A stretch of 64,000 bases of DNA, from NCBI GenBank assembly GCA_046154665.1, contig JBJXFG010000108.1, positions 1 through 64,000 of the forward strand, written 5' to 3'. This DNA is from JAFLCM01 sp046154665 (GTDB lineage Bacteria; Planctomycetota; Phycisphaerae; Phycisphaerales; UBA1924). The translations under genes and the position numbers were made by a program. The notes beneath the pieces are model-generated. The model made no database searches and had not been told where the DNA came from. It saw only the letters and a program-made list of their open reading frames with translations. Shown here one piece after another: positions 31,634 to 40,199 of this stretch (positions are counted from its first letter, which is position 1; every line of letters begins with the position of its first letter).

Positions 31634-33109
31634 ATGCAAGTGAACCGCCGGTCTTCCAGTGTGATGCTTCGTCAGATGATCGCGGCCGCCTTGGTGGCGG
31701 CGGTTGGTACTTCGGGCGCTTTGGCGCAGGGCCAGCCGGCGACGCCGCCGGCCCAGCCGCCAGCTCAGCCGGCTCAGCCCCCCGCGCAGCCTGACACGGA
31801 CACTGGTCTGCCGGTGTCGAAGGACAACCCGAAGGATCTGATCCGGCTGAACGAGAAGCCGACGGGTCAGCCGACCAAGCCCGAGGCCCGGCCGGCGGGC
31901 GCGCCCTTTGTTCCGCCGCCGAGCCCCGGCAGCGCCCCGGTGTCGGCGCCGTTGCCCCAGGGCAAGGGTCTGCTGACGTTCGAACAGACGACGCACGATT
32001 TCGGCAAGGTGTTCGACACCACGCCGCGGAAGTGGATGGCGAAGTTCAAGAACACCGGGACTGAGAAGCTGACGATCTCGGCGGTCCGTCCCGGCTGCGG
32101 CTGCACCGCCGCGGCGCTGTCGAAGTACGACTATGAGCCCGGCGAAGAGGGGGCGATCGAGCTGACGTGGAACCCCACGGGCATCGGCGAAGTGACCAAG
32201 CCGGTCACCGTCACCTCGAACGACATGAACGAGCCCAACAAGGTGATCAACGTCAAGGCGACGATGGTGCCGCTGGTGAAGCTCGACCCGATGTTCTTGC
32301 AGGGCGGGACGATCCAGGCGGGCAACGAGCGTCCGATGCGTCTGTCGCTGCAGAGCCGCGACAAAGAGTTCACGATCAAGAGCGTCGAGTTTGACAACAA
32401 CCTGACGATGGCGTGGAAGGAAGTCCCCGACGAGACCAAGATGGTCGACGAGGCGTACCCGGGGCGCAAGGCGCTGGAGTTCATGATCCCCAAGGACGCG
32501 CCGGTGGGCTCGTTCATGCGCGGGATGAACATCACCGTGATGGCCAAGCCCGAGGGGTCGTCCGAGGCGGTCGAGAGCAAGTACAACGTCCGCGCGTTTG
32601 CGAACATCGTGGGCGACCTGATGGCGACGCCGGCGTATCTGACGGTGGCGGGCGCCAAGCCGCAGACGGCGTTCGAGTCGAGCGTGACGGTGACGTCGCG
32701 GTCGGGCAAGCCGTTCGAGATCAAGAGCGCGGAAGTGATCGACGTGGTCCCGCCGGCGGTGGCCGGGCTGGTCGCCAAGGCCGAGGCGCTGCCCGAGAAC
32801 AAGGGCTGGAAGATCACGCTCAGCGGCAACCCGGGCACCTATGTCGGCGCGTTCCGCGGCTCGGTGCGGTTGCTCACCAGCCTGGGCAGCGAAGGCCCGA
32901 CGGTGATCCCGTTCAGCGGGATGTCGATGCAGGCCGTTCCCACGGCACCGACCGCCATGCCCACCCCCGCGACGACGCCCCCCGCCGTGGCCCCGACGGC
33001 GACGACGCCCGATGGCAAGCCGATCCAGTTGACCCCGGTGCAGATGCCTCCGGCGAAGCCCGGCGCGGCGGCTCCGGGCGGGGCTCCGACGCCGGCGCCG
33101 AAGAACTGA
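31634..33109 (+). CDS. DUF1573 secreted protein
   Basis: 491 residues. The signal peptide starts MQVNRRSSSVMLRQMIAAAL and ends near GALAQ. A Gln/Pro/Ala linker follows (to about 95). The DUF1573 domain shows TTHDFGKVFDTTPRKWMAKF, KLTISAVRPGCGCTAAALS and ELTWNPTGIGEVTKPVTV, with the signature GCGCT. Further Ig-like strand-rich domains fill residues 210-425, and the C-terminus is a Pro/Ala/Thr tail. It is probably a periplasmic or envelope protein. AGAGGA eight bases before the ATG supports the start. A terminator follows at 33173. Confidence 0.9.
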   Translation: MQVNRRSSSVMLRQMIAAALVAAVGTSGALAQGQPATPPAQPPAQPAQPPAQPDTDTGLPVSKDNPKDLIRLNEKPTGQPTKPEARPAGAPFVPPPSPGSAPVSAPLPQGKGLLTFEQTTHDFGKVFDTTPRKWMAKFKNTGTEKLTISAVRPGCGCTAAALSKYDYEPGEEGAIELTWNPTGIGEVTKPVTVTSNDMNEPNKVINVKATMVPLVKLDPMFLQGGTIQAGNERPMRLSLQSRDKEFTIKSVEFDNNLTMAWKEVPDETKMVDEAYPGRKALEFMIPKDAPVGSFMRGMNITVMAKPEGSSEAVESKYNVRAFANIVGDLMATPAYLTVAGAKPQTAFESSVTVTSRSGKPFEIKSAEVIDVVPPAVAGLVAKAEALPENKGWKITLSGNPGTYVGAFRGSVRLLTSLGSEGPTVIPFSGMSMQAVPTAPTAMPTPATTPPAVAPTATTPDGKPIQLTPVQMPPAKPGAAAPGGAPTPAPKN

Positions 33110-33116
33110 TGCGGAA

Positions 33117-33160
33117 GGCATCGAGGCGTCGGATAGGCATCGAGGCATCGAGGTATCGAG
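33117..33160 (+). repeat. G-rich octamer array (GGCATCGA)n
   Basis: Degenerate GGCATCGA units follow the DUF1573 stop and precede its terminator, the same arrangement as after rpmB. Confidence 0.8.
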
Positions 33161-33172
33161 TCTTTGAAACGT

Positions 33173-33206
33173 GCGCCGCTGGGAGATTCCTGGCGGCGTT
33201 TTTTCG
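33173..33206 (+). terminator. terminator after DUF1573 gene
   Basis: GCGCCGC and GCGGCG form a stem around GGGAGATTCCTG, itself able to pair in part, followed by six T (33199-33204). Confidence 0.8.
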
Positions 33207-33316
33207 TTGTGGCATCAACTCGGTGATCTCACGGCGGACCACGCCGACGATGAGCGGAGTCCTCGACGCGAATCGTCGCGCTGGGCGACGGGTCGTGAGT
33301 CGTCGTGTGATGGTGG

Positions 33317-33349
33317 TGCTTCGACCCGCTCGCTCACGCTCGGGGCTCG
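33317..33349. repeat. REP family B unit
   Basis: CGACCCGCTCGCTCACGCTC is followed by GGGGCTCG, a family B unit in inverted orientation. A diverged copy (CCCTCGCTGGCGCTTCGGGT, about 33407-33426) overlaps the C-terminal codons of the next gene. Confidence 0.8.
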
Positions 33350-33386
33350 TTTGTTTGGGCGCGTTCGGTGTGTGCTGCGACCGCGC

Positions 33387-33977
33387 TCATGGTTGTCGTG
33401 TGCTGGCCCTCGCTGGCGCTTCGGGTTCGTTGTTCGGCACGCCGAAGTCGGGCCAGCGCTCGATTGGGATGTCGGGGCCTGGGGTGAGATTGATGCCGGG
33501 GAACTCGCCCAGCAGGCCGCCGCCGCGGGCCACGCGTTGGGGGAGTGCGAGTCCGGCGTCGCGCATGGCGGCGGCCATGGCGCTGTTCGAGTTGCGGCCG
33601 AGCAGGCTGTACGGGGCGGCGAAGACGCGGTCGCGGAGCAGTGATCGGACCTGCTGGTCGGTGAGGTCGTACTCGGCCTCGATGCGGTTGTCAGGGGTGC
33701 TGAGGATGGGCTGGAGGATGACGCCGGGGGTCATGCGGGCGATTCGTCCGGCGCGGGCGACGTTGCCTGGAGGCTGGTAGTCGGTGCGCTGGGCGGTGGA
33801 GCCGAACTCGACACGGACGGGCTTGTCGGGCTTGATGAAGATATTGAGGTAGAGGTGGCGGCCCCGCGCGGCGACGACCCAGCTGCGGAGCTCGGCGCGG
33901 GTGGTGGGGGTGCCGGGGTTCTTTCGAGAGCAGGCGGGCGCGAGGGCGAAGGCGGTGACGCAGAGCGCGAGGAACAT
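33387..33977 (-). CDS. hypothetical secreted or lipoprotein
   Basis: 196 residues. MFLALCVTAFALAPACSRKN is a signal peptide with a possible but weak lipobox (APAC). The mature part has HLYLNIFIKPDKPVRVEFGS and SLLRDRVFAAPYSLLGRN segments and no family I can name. The last dozen residues (NEPEAPARASTRQP) are coded by a REP family B copy, so the natural C-terminus may have been replaced. The start is at the signal peptide; longer frames upstream lack support. Confidence 0.7.
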   Translation of the reverse strand: MFLALCVTAFALAPACSRKNPGTPTTRAELRSWVVAARGRHLYLNIFIKPDKPVRVEFGSTAQRTDYQPPGNVARAGRIARMTPGVILQPILSTPDNRIEAEYDLTDQQVRSLLRDRVFAAPYSLLGRNSNSAMAAAMRDAGLALPQRVARGGGLLGEFPGINLTPGPDIPIERWPDFGVPNNEPEAPARASTRQP

Positions 33978-34104
33978 GGTGAAGAGGCGGGGCACGGGGG
34001 TGAGGGTATGGGAGGGGCTTGACGGAGCCGGGCGGAATGGGCACAATCCGGTAAACCGCTTTACTTGAGCGAAAAACCTGCGCTTTGCGATCCTGGAGAT
34101 GATG

Positions 34105-35715
34105 ATGACCGCACTGGTTTCGCCGCTGATGCTGCTTGCCGACGAGGCTCCGAAACTGGATACCGGCGACAGCGCGTGGGTGCTCACGTCGACGGCGCTG
34201 GTGCTGATGATGACGCTGCCGGGGCTGTTCTTGTTCTACGGCGGGCTGGTGCGCACCAAGAACGTGTTGTCGACGGTGATGCACTCGTTCTTCTGCGCGG
34301 CGCTCGTCGGGGTGCTGTGGGTAGTGTGCGGGTACTCGATCTCGTTTGGGGATGCGTCGAACCTGTGGTGGGGCGGGCTGGGCAACGCGGGACTCAGCGG
34401 TGTGATGGGCACGAACCACCCGCTGGCGCCGACGATCCCGGCGATGCTGTTTGTGGCGTACCAGGGGACGTTCGCGGTGATCACGCCGGCGCTGATCTCG
34501 GGGGCGTTCGCCGAGCGGATGCGGTTTGCGGGGTTCGCGGTGTTTGTGGCGTTGTGGTCGCTGCTGATTTATGCGCCGCTGTGCCACTGGGTGTGGGGAG
34601 GAGGTTGGATCGGCGCGAAGGTGGGGGCGCTGGACTTTGCGGGCGGGACGGTGGTTCACGTCTCGTCGGGGGTGTCGGCGTTGGTGTGTGCGCTGTTTGT
34701 GGGGAAGCGGTCGGGGTACCCGAATGATCCGATGCCGCCGCACAACCTGCCGTTCACGGTGATGGGGGCGGGGCTGCTGTGGGTGGGTTGGTTCGGGTTC
34801 AACGCGGGGAGTGCGCTGGGGTCGAACGAGCTGGCTTCGGTGGCGCTGGTGAACACCAACACGGCGGCGGCGGGGGCGGCGCTGTCGTGGCTGCTGGTGG
34901 AGAAGATGAAGACGGGCAAGGCGACGCTGCTGGGGATCGCGTCGGGGGCGGTGGCGGGGCTGGTGGTGGTGACGCCGGCGGCGGGGTTTGTGACGCCGAT
35001 GTCGGCGCTGGTGATGGGGCTGATCGGTGGCGCGGTGTGTTATGCGGCGGTGTCGCTCAAGCCGCGGTTTGGGTACGACGACTCGCTGGATGTTGTGGGT
35101 GTTCACCTTGTGGGCGGGATCACCGGGGCGCTGCTGACGGGGGTTTTCGCCGACAAGGCGGTGAACGCGGCGATCCCGGCGCTTTCGCTGGGGTGTGAGG
35201 GCGGGGTGATCTCAGGCGATTGGTCGCTGCTGGGGAAGCAGGCGCTCGCCGTGGGCGCGACGCTGGTTTTCTGCGGCGTGGGGACGTGGGTGCTGCTGCG
35301 TTTGGTGAGTGCGGTGACGCCGATCAGGGCGGCGAGAGAAGAGGAGTCGGTGGGGCTGGACCTGAGCCAGCACAGCGAGCGGGCGTACGCGTTTGGAGGT
35401 GGAGAGAGCTTTGCGTCGCAGGCGGTGCATGAGCCTCGGGCGGCGGCCGCGCCGCCGCTGTCGGGCGAGCGGTTCACGGTGGTGCTGGAGGGGCTTGATT
35501 CCGCGGCGATGATGGACCGGTGGCGCGGACTGTGCCAGGACGCGCGGCCGACGTCGGAGGAGTTCCGGGCGCTGTATTCGCAGCTGACGACGGTGCGGGG
35601 CACGCGGTTCCGCTTCCGGCTCCGCGGCGGGAGCGACAAGGAGAGCGTGCGCGAGAATCTGCGGCGGCTGTTCGCGGACCTGGGGCCGAGTGTGACGGCG
35701 CGGGTGGAGGGGTGA
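34105..35715 (+). CDS. amt: ammonium transporter (Amt) with C-terminal extension
   Basis: 536 residues. Eleven membrane segments are visible. Family motifs include GLFLFYGGLVRTKNVLSTVM, the ISGAFAERMRF region, the first pore His in VVHVSSGVSALV and the second in VGVHLVGGITGAL. It conducts ammonium/ammonia. Instead of the usual short tail, about 100 residues follow the last helix; their end (SGERFTVVLEGLDSA...TRFRFRLRGG...VTARVEG) looks like a small beta-alpha-beta domain. No PII gene (glnB/glnK) is adjacent. Three ATGs occur in a row; GGAG at 34095-34098 is best spaced for the third, so I chose 34105. Confidence 0.93.
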   Translation: MTALVSPLMLLADEAPKLDTGDSAWVLTSTALVLMMTLPGLFLFYGGLVRTKNVLSTVMHSFFCAALVGVLWVVCGYSISFGDASNLWWGGLGNAGLSGVMGTNHPLAPTIPAMLFVAYQGTFAVITPALISGAFAERMRFAGFAVFVALWSLLIYAPLCHWVWGGGWIGAKVGALDFAGGTVVHVSSGVSALVCALFVGKRSGYPNDPMPPHNLPFTVMGAGLLWVGWFGFNAGSALGSNELASVALVNTNTAAAGAALSWLLVEKMKTGKATLLGIASGAVAGLVVVTPAAGFVTPMSALVMGLIGGAVCYAAVSLKPRFGYDDSLDVVGVHLVGGITGALLTGVFADKAVNAAIPALSLGCEGGVISGDWSLLGKQALAVGATLVFCGVGTWVLLRLVSAVTPIRAAREEESVGLDLSQHSERAYAFGGGESFASQAVHEPRAAAAPPLSGERFTVVLEGLDSAAMMDRWRGLCQDARPTSEEFRALYSQLTTVRGTRFRFRLRGGSDKESVRENLRRLFADLGPSVTARVEG

Positions 35716-35897
35716 TTGGCTTCGGGGATCAACCGAGCCCCGAGCCCGAGCTCGGGGGCAGCGACAGCTCTTGGTGCGGCGGCGCGGTTGGTGATCGTGC
35801 GGTGGCCCTGAGCTGGCGCTCAGGGTTCGGATGATGTGGAGAGCACCGAAGTCCGAGGAGGGACTGCGGTGGCACGGCGTGCGGGTAGAGTTCACCT

Positions 35898-36380
35898 GTG
35901 AGCGTGTCGCGTGAACTTCGGCCGCTGGCGCCCGGACAGTCTTCGCTGTGCGAGGCGGTGCTGCGGGATATCCCGGAGTGGTTCGGGATCGAAGAATCGT
36001 TGCTTAACTATGTGCGCGACGCCGAGCGGCTGGCGACTTGGATTGTGTGGGCGAGGGGTGACGATGGTGGCGGGGAGGACGCCGTGGGGTTCATGTCGCT
36101 GACGCATCACTACGAACACTCGGCGGAGATCCACTGCATGGCGGTGAAGCGGGCGTGGCACGGGCGCGGCGTGGGGCGGCTGTTGGTGCGGCACGCCGAG
36201 GCGTGGTGCCGGGGGCTGGGGGTCGAGTATCTGCAGGTGAAGACGCAGGGGCCTTCGCGGCCATGTCCGGAGTACGCGGGGACGACGGCGTTCTACGAGC
36301 GGATGGGGTTTCGGCGGCTGGAGGAGATGAAGACGCTTTGGGGGGTGGTGCCGGCGCTGGTGCTCGTGAAGCGGGTGTGA
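35898..36380 (+). CDS. GNAT family N-acetyltransferase
   Basis: 160 residues with a GTG start. The acetyl-CoA-binding motif A is VKRAWHGRGVGRLLVRHAE (R-x-x-G-x-G/A), followed by GVEYLQVKT and the C-terminal AFYERMGFRRLEEM typical of the family. The substrate is unknown. The last segment (WGVVPALVLVKRV) matches a GNAT subgroup seen in many bacteria. A degenerate repeat of the hairpin found after dnaA lies just upstream (about 35848). Confidence 0.9.
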   Translation: MSVSRELRPLAPGQSSLCEAVLRDIPEWFGIEESLLNYVRDAERLATWIVWARGDDGGGEDAVGFMSLTHHYEHSAEIHCMAVKRAWHGRGVGRLLVRHAEAWCRGLGVEYLQVKTQGPSRPCPEYAGTTAFYERMGFRRLEEMKTLWGVVPALVLVKRV

Positions 36381-36512
36381 GTGCAAGCCCGTTGGCCAGT
36401 GATGTTTGACTACGCACAGCGCTATTACTTCGAAGTCCGCGAAGTCTCGCGCCGAGTAATCGTCTGCGGACGCAGTCGCCTGATCCACGTTTCGAGCTTC
36501 GCAACGATCCGA

Positions 36513-36941
36513 TTATCGCGCTGGACCGCTGGACGTGCCAAGCGTGCCTCGCGCGACGCTGCAAGCCAAGAACAGCGATTCGACGAAAAGTCGAGCGCAT
36601 TCCTGCCTTGCCGGAACGGAGAGGTCCGTGTCAAATGCAGTCAAACAAGCTTGCAATGAAGTGCGAAGTCGCTTTGACTGGGACTTGTCTGCTAGGCCTC
36701 TAGCCACGTCGTCGAAAAGTGCTTGAGGGTCGGAATGCTTCTGTGCGGGTTCCATTCCGGGTTTATCGAACGCATGCGCTCCAACCTTTTGCCGAAGTTC
36801 AGTGCCCGGCTTCGCTGCCACCGTCACGACCTTCACGTCAGACTCGGTGCGGGCCGCTGGCCCCGTCACATACGACTTCGAGTAGCCACTCCGGACTTGG
36901 ACGGGAGAGGCCTTCAGCTCTGAACGAGGAGACTTTGCCAT
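36513..36941 (-). CDS. hypothetical protein of low-GC two-gene cassette
   Basis: 142 residues. The N-terminal half is basic and probably disordered (MAKSPRSELKASPVQVRSGY); the C-terminal half is helical (ALFDDVARGLADKSQSKRL, ARQECARLFVESLFLACSVA). No family is recognised. It starts 30 bp after the stop of the 147-residue gene on the same strand, so the pair probably forms an operon. Base composition is clearly lower in GC than the flanking genes, a sign of acquisition. Confidence 0.6.
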   Translation of the reverse strand: MAKSPRSELKASPVQVRSGYSKSYVTGPAARTESDVKVVTVAAKPGTELRQKVGAHAFDKPGMEPAQKHSDPQALFDDVARGLADKSQSKRLRTSLQACLTAFDTDLSVPARQECARLFVESLFLACSVARGTLGTSSGPAR

Positions 36942-36971
36942 GTTCTCGGACCTTTCTTGCTCGCCGAAACA

Positions 36972-37415
36972 CTATACGGGAATCGCCGAAAGATTGTTGC
37001 GGTTTCGTAAAAGATTGTAGAAATCGAGCCGCGCCGTGACGTGGGCATCCACTACCGGTAGAAGCTGGGACAGCTCCTCATCATTCTGTAGGGGGCCATA
37101 GGCGTACGCGATCACCACTTGATTCGGGCTGTGCATTCGATTCAAGATCGAGCACACGATTGCATTGGGTTGCCGAAATCGCGACTCGAAGAACGCGTGT
37201 GGTGCCGTTTCTCCTCCCAATTTGGTTCGATGTCGGGTAAACGGATTCTGAGCACTCGCCGCCATTCTGGCCTCTGCCGCTCGCATGACCGAGTCCTCGA
37301 GAGCCGATCTGACTGCGCTCATCAGCCCAACAACTCGATCCAATTCTGCTCGAACGTCCCACTGAGCTGTGCGGCGTTCACCACTGTACGGGCTTGGAAG
37401 AAGGAACAAAGGCAT
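36972..37415 (-). CDS. hypothetical protein of low-GC two-gene cassette
   Basis: 147 residues starting MPLFLLPSPYSGERRTAQWD. Helical segments (ELDRVVGLMSAVRSALEDSV) precede a mixed region with PFTRHRTKLGGETAPHAFFE and IVCSILNRMHSPNQVVIAYAYG and a helical end (VDAHVTARLDFYNLLRNRNN). No family is recognised. A TTG start at 37469 would add 18 residues, but the ATG is more likely. Its tight link to the downstream gene and the atypical composition suggest a transferred two-gene unit such as a TA or defence pair; nothing in the sequence proves this. Confidence 0.6.
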   Translation of the reverse strand: MPLFLLPSPYSGERRTAQWDVRAELDRVVGLMSAVRSALEDSVMRAAEARMAASAQNPFTRHRTKLGGETAPHAFFESRFRQPNAIVCSILNRMHSPNQVVIAYAYGPLQNDEELSQLLPVVDAHVTARLDFYNLLRNRNNLSAIPV

Positions 37416-37497
37416 CTGAGCAAGTCTACTAGGACACCCCACAAATGCAAACACGATCTTGACAAGCAAGCTTCAAGTGAATGCGGTGCTCATTTGC

Positions 37498-38274
37498 TCA
37501 CGGGCACGCCGCGGCGTCCATGTACCATCTCAGTACGCCGCCGATGGGTTTGATGCCAGCGATGGGGAGGTCGGTGATGCTTGACTGGTTGCGGGCGAGC
37601 TCGGCGAGTTTCTCGCGTTTGTTGGTGCCGCTGACCAGCACGGCGATGAAGCGCGAGGCGTTCAGCAGCGTGTAGGTCATCGTTACGCGGTCCGGCGGCG
37701 TGACCTTCGGGCCCTTGTTGATCACCACGAAGCGGTCGCGGGTGTCGATGGCGGGCGAGCCGGGGAAGAGGCTGGCGGTGTGGCCGTCGTTGCCCATGCC
37801 TAGCAGGACGAAGTCGAGGCGGTCGTGGCCTTTCTCGCGCCAGGCGAGGTGCTCGCGGAGGGCGGCTTCGTAGCGGGCGTCGGCGTCGGGCTCCAGCGCT
37901 TCCATCGGGTGGACGTTCTTATCAGGGATGTCCGAGTGGTCGGCGATGAGTTCCTTGATGTGCTTGAAGTTGCTCTTGTCGTCGGTGAAGGGGACACAGC
38001 GCTCGTCGACAATCCACAGGTGGGTGAACTTCCAGGGCAGGTTGCGGTAGGCGGGGTCGACCATCAGGCGGCGGTAGAGGGGCAGGGGGGTGCTGCCGCC
38101 GGAGAGAGCGAGGTGGAAATCGCCGAACTGTCGGACGCAGTTGTGGGCGTGAACGAGGATGTCGGCGGCGAGCGCGGAGTAGACGTCGTCAATGTCGGCG
38201 CGGGCGATGACGGCGTCGGCGTTTGGAAGCCGCGGCGGAACAGGGTCGGGTTGGATGGGGTAGGGGTCGGGCAT
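37498..38274 (-). CDS. pgl: 6-phosphogluconolactonase
   Basis: 258 residues of the DevB/PGL family. LALSGGSTPLPLYRRLM is the sugar-phosphate loop, followed by THLWIVDERCVPFTDDKSNF and the catalytic FVLLGMGNDGHTASLFPGSP. It hydrolyses 6-phosphogluconolactone in the oxidative pentose phosphate pathway, the step after glucose-6-phosphate dehydrogenase, whose gene lies directly upstream on the same strand. The start is MPDPYPIQPD after a C-rich leader; the frame upstream is repeat-derived. Confidence 0.95.
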   Translation of the reverse strand: MPDPYPIQPDPVPPRLPNADAVIARADIDDVYSALAADILVHAHNCVRQFGDFHLALSGGSTPLPLYRRLMVDPAYRNLPWKFTHLWIVDERCVPFTDDKSNFKHIKELIADHSDIPDKNVHPMEALEPDADARYEAALREHLAWREKGHDRLDFVLLGMGNDGHTASLFPGSPAIDTRDRFVVINKGPKVTPPDRVTMTYTLLNASRFIAVLVSGTNKREKLAELARNQSSITDLPIAGIKPIGGVLRWYMDAAACP

Positions 38275-38290
38275 TGGGAAGGAGCGGAAC

Positions 38291-38450
38291 CGGGGCAGTG
38301 GGGATTGGGCAGTGGGCAGTCGGGTGGGGAGCTCAATGCTCAAGTCTCGGAGCTCAAATGGCACATGGCAAATCACGAGCGGCACATGGGCACGAGGCGC
38401 GCGGTCTTGAGCCGACTGCCCAAGCCCCACTGCCCACTGCCCTCGCTGCC
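38291..38450. repeat. foldback element between zwf and pgl
   Basis: GGCAGTGGGGATTGGGCAGT (38293-38312) and GCCCCACTGCCCACTGCC (38424-38441) are inverted. On the gene strand the C-rich arm precedes pgl and the G-rich arm follows zwf. The loop holds CTCAAG and GAGCTC words. Confidence 0.75.
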
Positions 38451-38455
38451 CCGCC

Positions 38456-40060
38456 TCATCGCTTCTCCGCCCCCGCGGGGTTGTGCCACTTGCGGCCGTC
38501 CTTGAGAAGCAGGGTGTCCGCCGAGGCGGGGCCCCAGCTTGCCGCGGGGTAGCTTTCGATGCGCTTGCGCACCTCCTGCGAGTTCAGCACGGCGTCGCAC
38601 ACCTTCCACCCGCTCTCGACCTCGTCGCGGTGCTTGTAGAGGGTCTGGTCGCCGCGCATGGCGTCGAGCATGAGCGGGCCGTAGGCCTCGATGGGCTGCG
38701 AGTTGAAGGCCTTGGCGTAGTCGAGGTCCATTTTGACGGAGTCGACCTGGAGTTTGGGGCCGGGGACTTTGGCTTCGAAGCGGAGGCTGACGCCGTCGTC
38801 GGGCGCGATGTTGATGACGATGCGGTTGGCGGGCCTGACCTTCACGCCGCCGATGGACTCGACGGAGGCGAAGAGGTCGGCGGGCGGGTGCTTGAACTGG
38901 ACGACGACCTCGGTGAGTTTGCGGGCCATTTTCTTGCCCGAGCGGACGTAGAACGGGACGCCGCTCCAGCGCCAGTTGTCGAAGTGGACCCGGATGGCGG
39001 CGTAGGTCTCGGTCATGCGTGCGACGTCGACGCCTTCGAGCTCGGCGTAGGCCTTGCCGCCGTCTTCGTCCTCGGGGTTCCCGCTGGGGCCGTAGCGGCC
39101 GAAGACGGAGTCTTCGTGGGCTCGTGCGGGGTCGATGAGTCGCATGGCGTTGGCGATTTTGATTTTCTCGCGACGGATGTCCTCGGCGTGGTAGCGGCTG
39201 GGGGACTCCATCGCGACCAGTGCGAGCACCTGGAGCAGGTGGCTCTGGATCATGTCGCGGGTGGCGCCGGCGGTGTCGTAGAAGTTGCCGGCGCGTTTGC
39301 CGACGCCGACTTTCTCGGCCGCGGTGACCTGGATGTGGTCGACGTACTGGTTGTTCCAGAGGGGCTCGAAGATGGTGTTGGCGAAGCGCATGACCAAGAT
39401 GTTCTGGACGAGTTCCTTGCCCAGGTAGTGGTCGATGCGGTAGATGGATTCTTCTTCGAAGACGCGTCCGAGCGAGCGGTTGAGCTGCTCGGCGGAGGGG
39501 AGGTCGATGCCGAAGGGCTTCTCGACGATGATGCGTTGCCAGGGGACTCCTGCGGCGTTGAGGGCGCACCAGCGCTTGCCCTCGAAGACCATCTGGGCGA
39601 TGCCGATCTGCTCGACGATGGGCTCGTAGAGGTTGGGGGAGACCGAGAGGTAGAACAGGACGTTGGGGCTGGCGATGCCCCCGCCTGTGGAATGCCCGTC
39701 GCCTTTGTTGATGCCGTGGTGCTTGCCGAGGTGGTTGATGCGTTCGATGAAGGCGGGGTACATGGCGCCGGTGGTGGCGTCGCCGGTGAAGTAGTGGACG
39801 CTTTTGGCGAACTCGAGCCAGGACTTTTCGTCGAAGTGCGAGGCGTGCTTGGCGACCCAGGGGCGGAGCTCTTCGCGCCAGCCGTCGTCGGTTTTCTCGC
39901 GTCGCGCGACGCCCAGGACGGCGAGGCCGTTGGGGGTCCGGCGCTGGCAGTAGAGCTCGTAGAGCGCGGGGATGAGCTTTCGCGCGGTGAGGTCGCCCGA
40001 GGCTCCGAAGATGACCAGGACGCACGGATCGGGCTGGGCTTTGGGTGATTCGGAGGGCAT
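38456..40060 (-). CDS. zwf: glucose-6-phosphate 1-dehydrogenase
   Basis: 534 residues. The NADP-binding fingerprint GASGDLT is at 19-25, the active-site RIDHYLGKE region lies near residue 210, and IIVEKPFG and PFYVRSGKKM complete the family pattern. It oxidises glucose 6-phosphate to 6-phosphogluconolactone with NADP reduction. pgl follows on the same strand across a repeat-bearing gap, so the two first steps of the pathway are linked. A short insertion (KGDGHSTGGGIASP, about 118-131) is not common. Start MPSESPKAQPDPC. Confidence 0.97.
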   Translation of the reverse strand: MPSESPKAQPDPCVLVIFGASGDLTARKLIPALYELYCQRRTPNGLAVLGVARREKTDDGWREELRPWVAKHASHFDEKSWLEFAKSVHYFTGDATTGAMYPAFIERINHLGKHHGINKGDGHSTGGGIASPNVLFYLSVSPNLYEPIVEQIGIAQMVFEGKRWCALNAAGVPWQRIIVEKPFGIDLPSAEQLNRSLGRVFEEESIYRIDHYLGKELVQNILVMRFANTIFEPLWNNQYVDHIQVTAAEKVGVGKRAGNFYDTAGATRDMIQSHLLQVLALVAMESPSRYHAEDIRREKIKIANAMRLIDPARAHEDSVFGRYGPSGNPEDEDGGKAYAELEGVDVARMTETYAAIRVHFDNWRWSGVPFYVRSGKKMARKLTEVVVQFKHPPADLFASVESIGGVKVRPANRIVINIAPDDGVSLRFEAKVPGPKLQVDSVKMDLDYAKAFNSQPIEAYGPLMLDAMRGDQTLYKHRDEVESGWKVCDAVLNSQEVRKRIESYPAASWGPASADTLLLKDGRKWHNPAGAEKR

Positions 40061-40199
40061 GGGTGGCCTCTTCGGGTGGTTCGATGACGCGGTTGGACGC
40101 GGGGCGCATCATCGCCGGTTTCGTGGGGTGGGGCAACCCATCGCCAGCGGTAGGGCGGGGTTCAAGCCTGCCCCACCGAACGGCGTTAGACTCGGCGGC

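Noticed and set aside
38483..40048. Long + strand frame opposite zwf
   Set aside because: Shadow of zwf; composition and lack of motifs show it is not a gene. The same holds for frames opposite astB (15326-16861), the glycan fusion (42771-44558) and the cytochrome gene (50832-52436).
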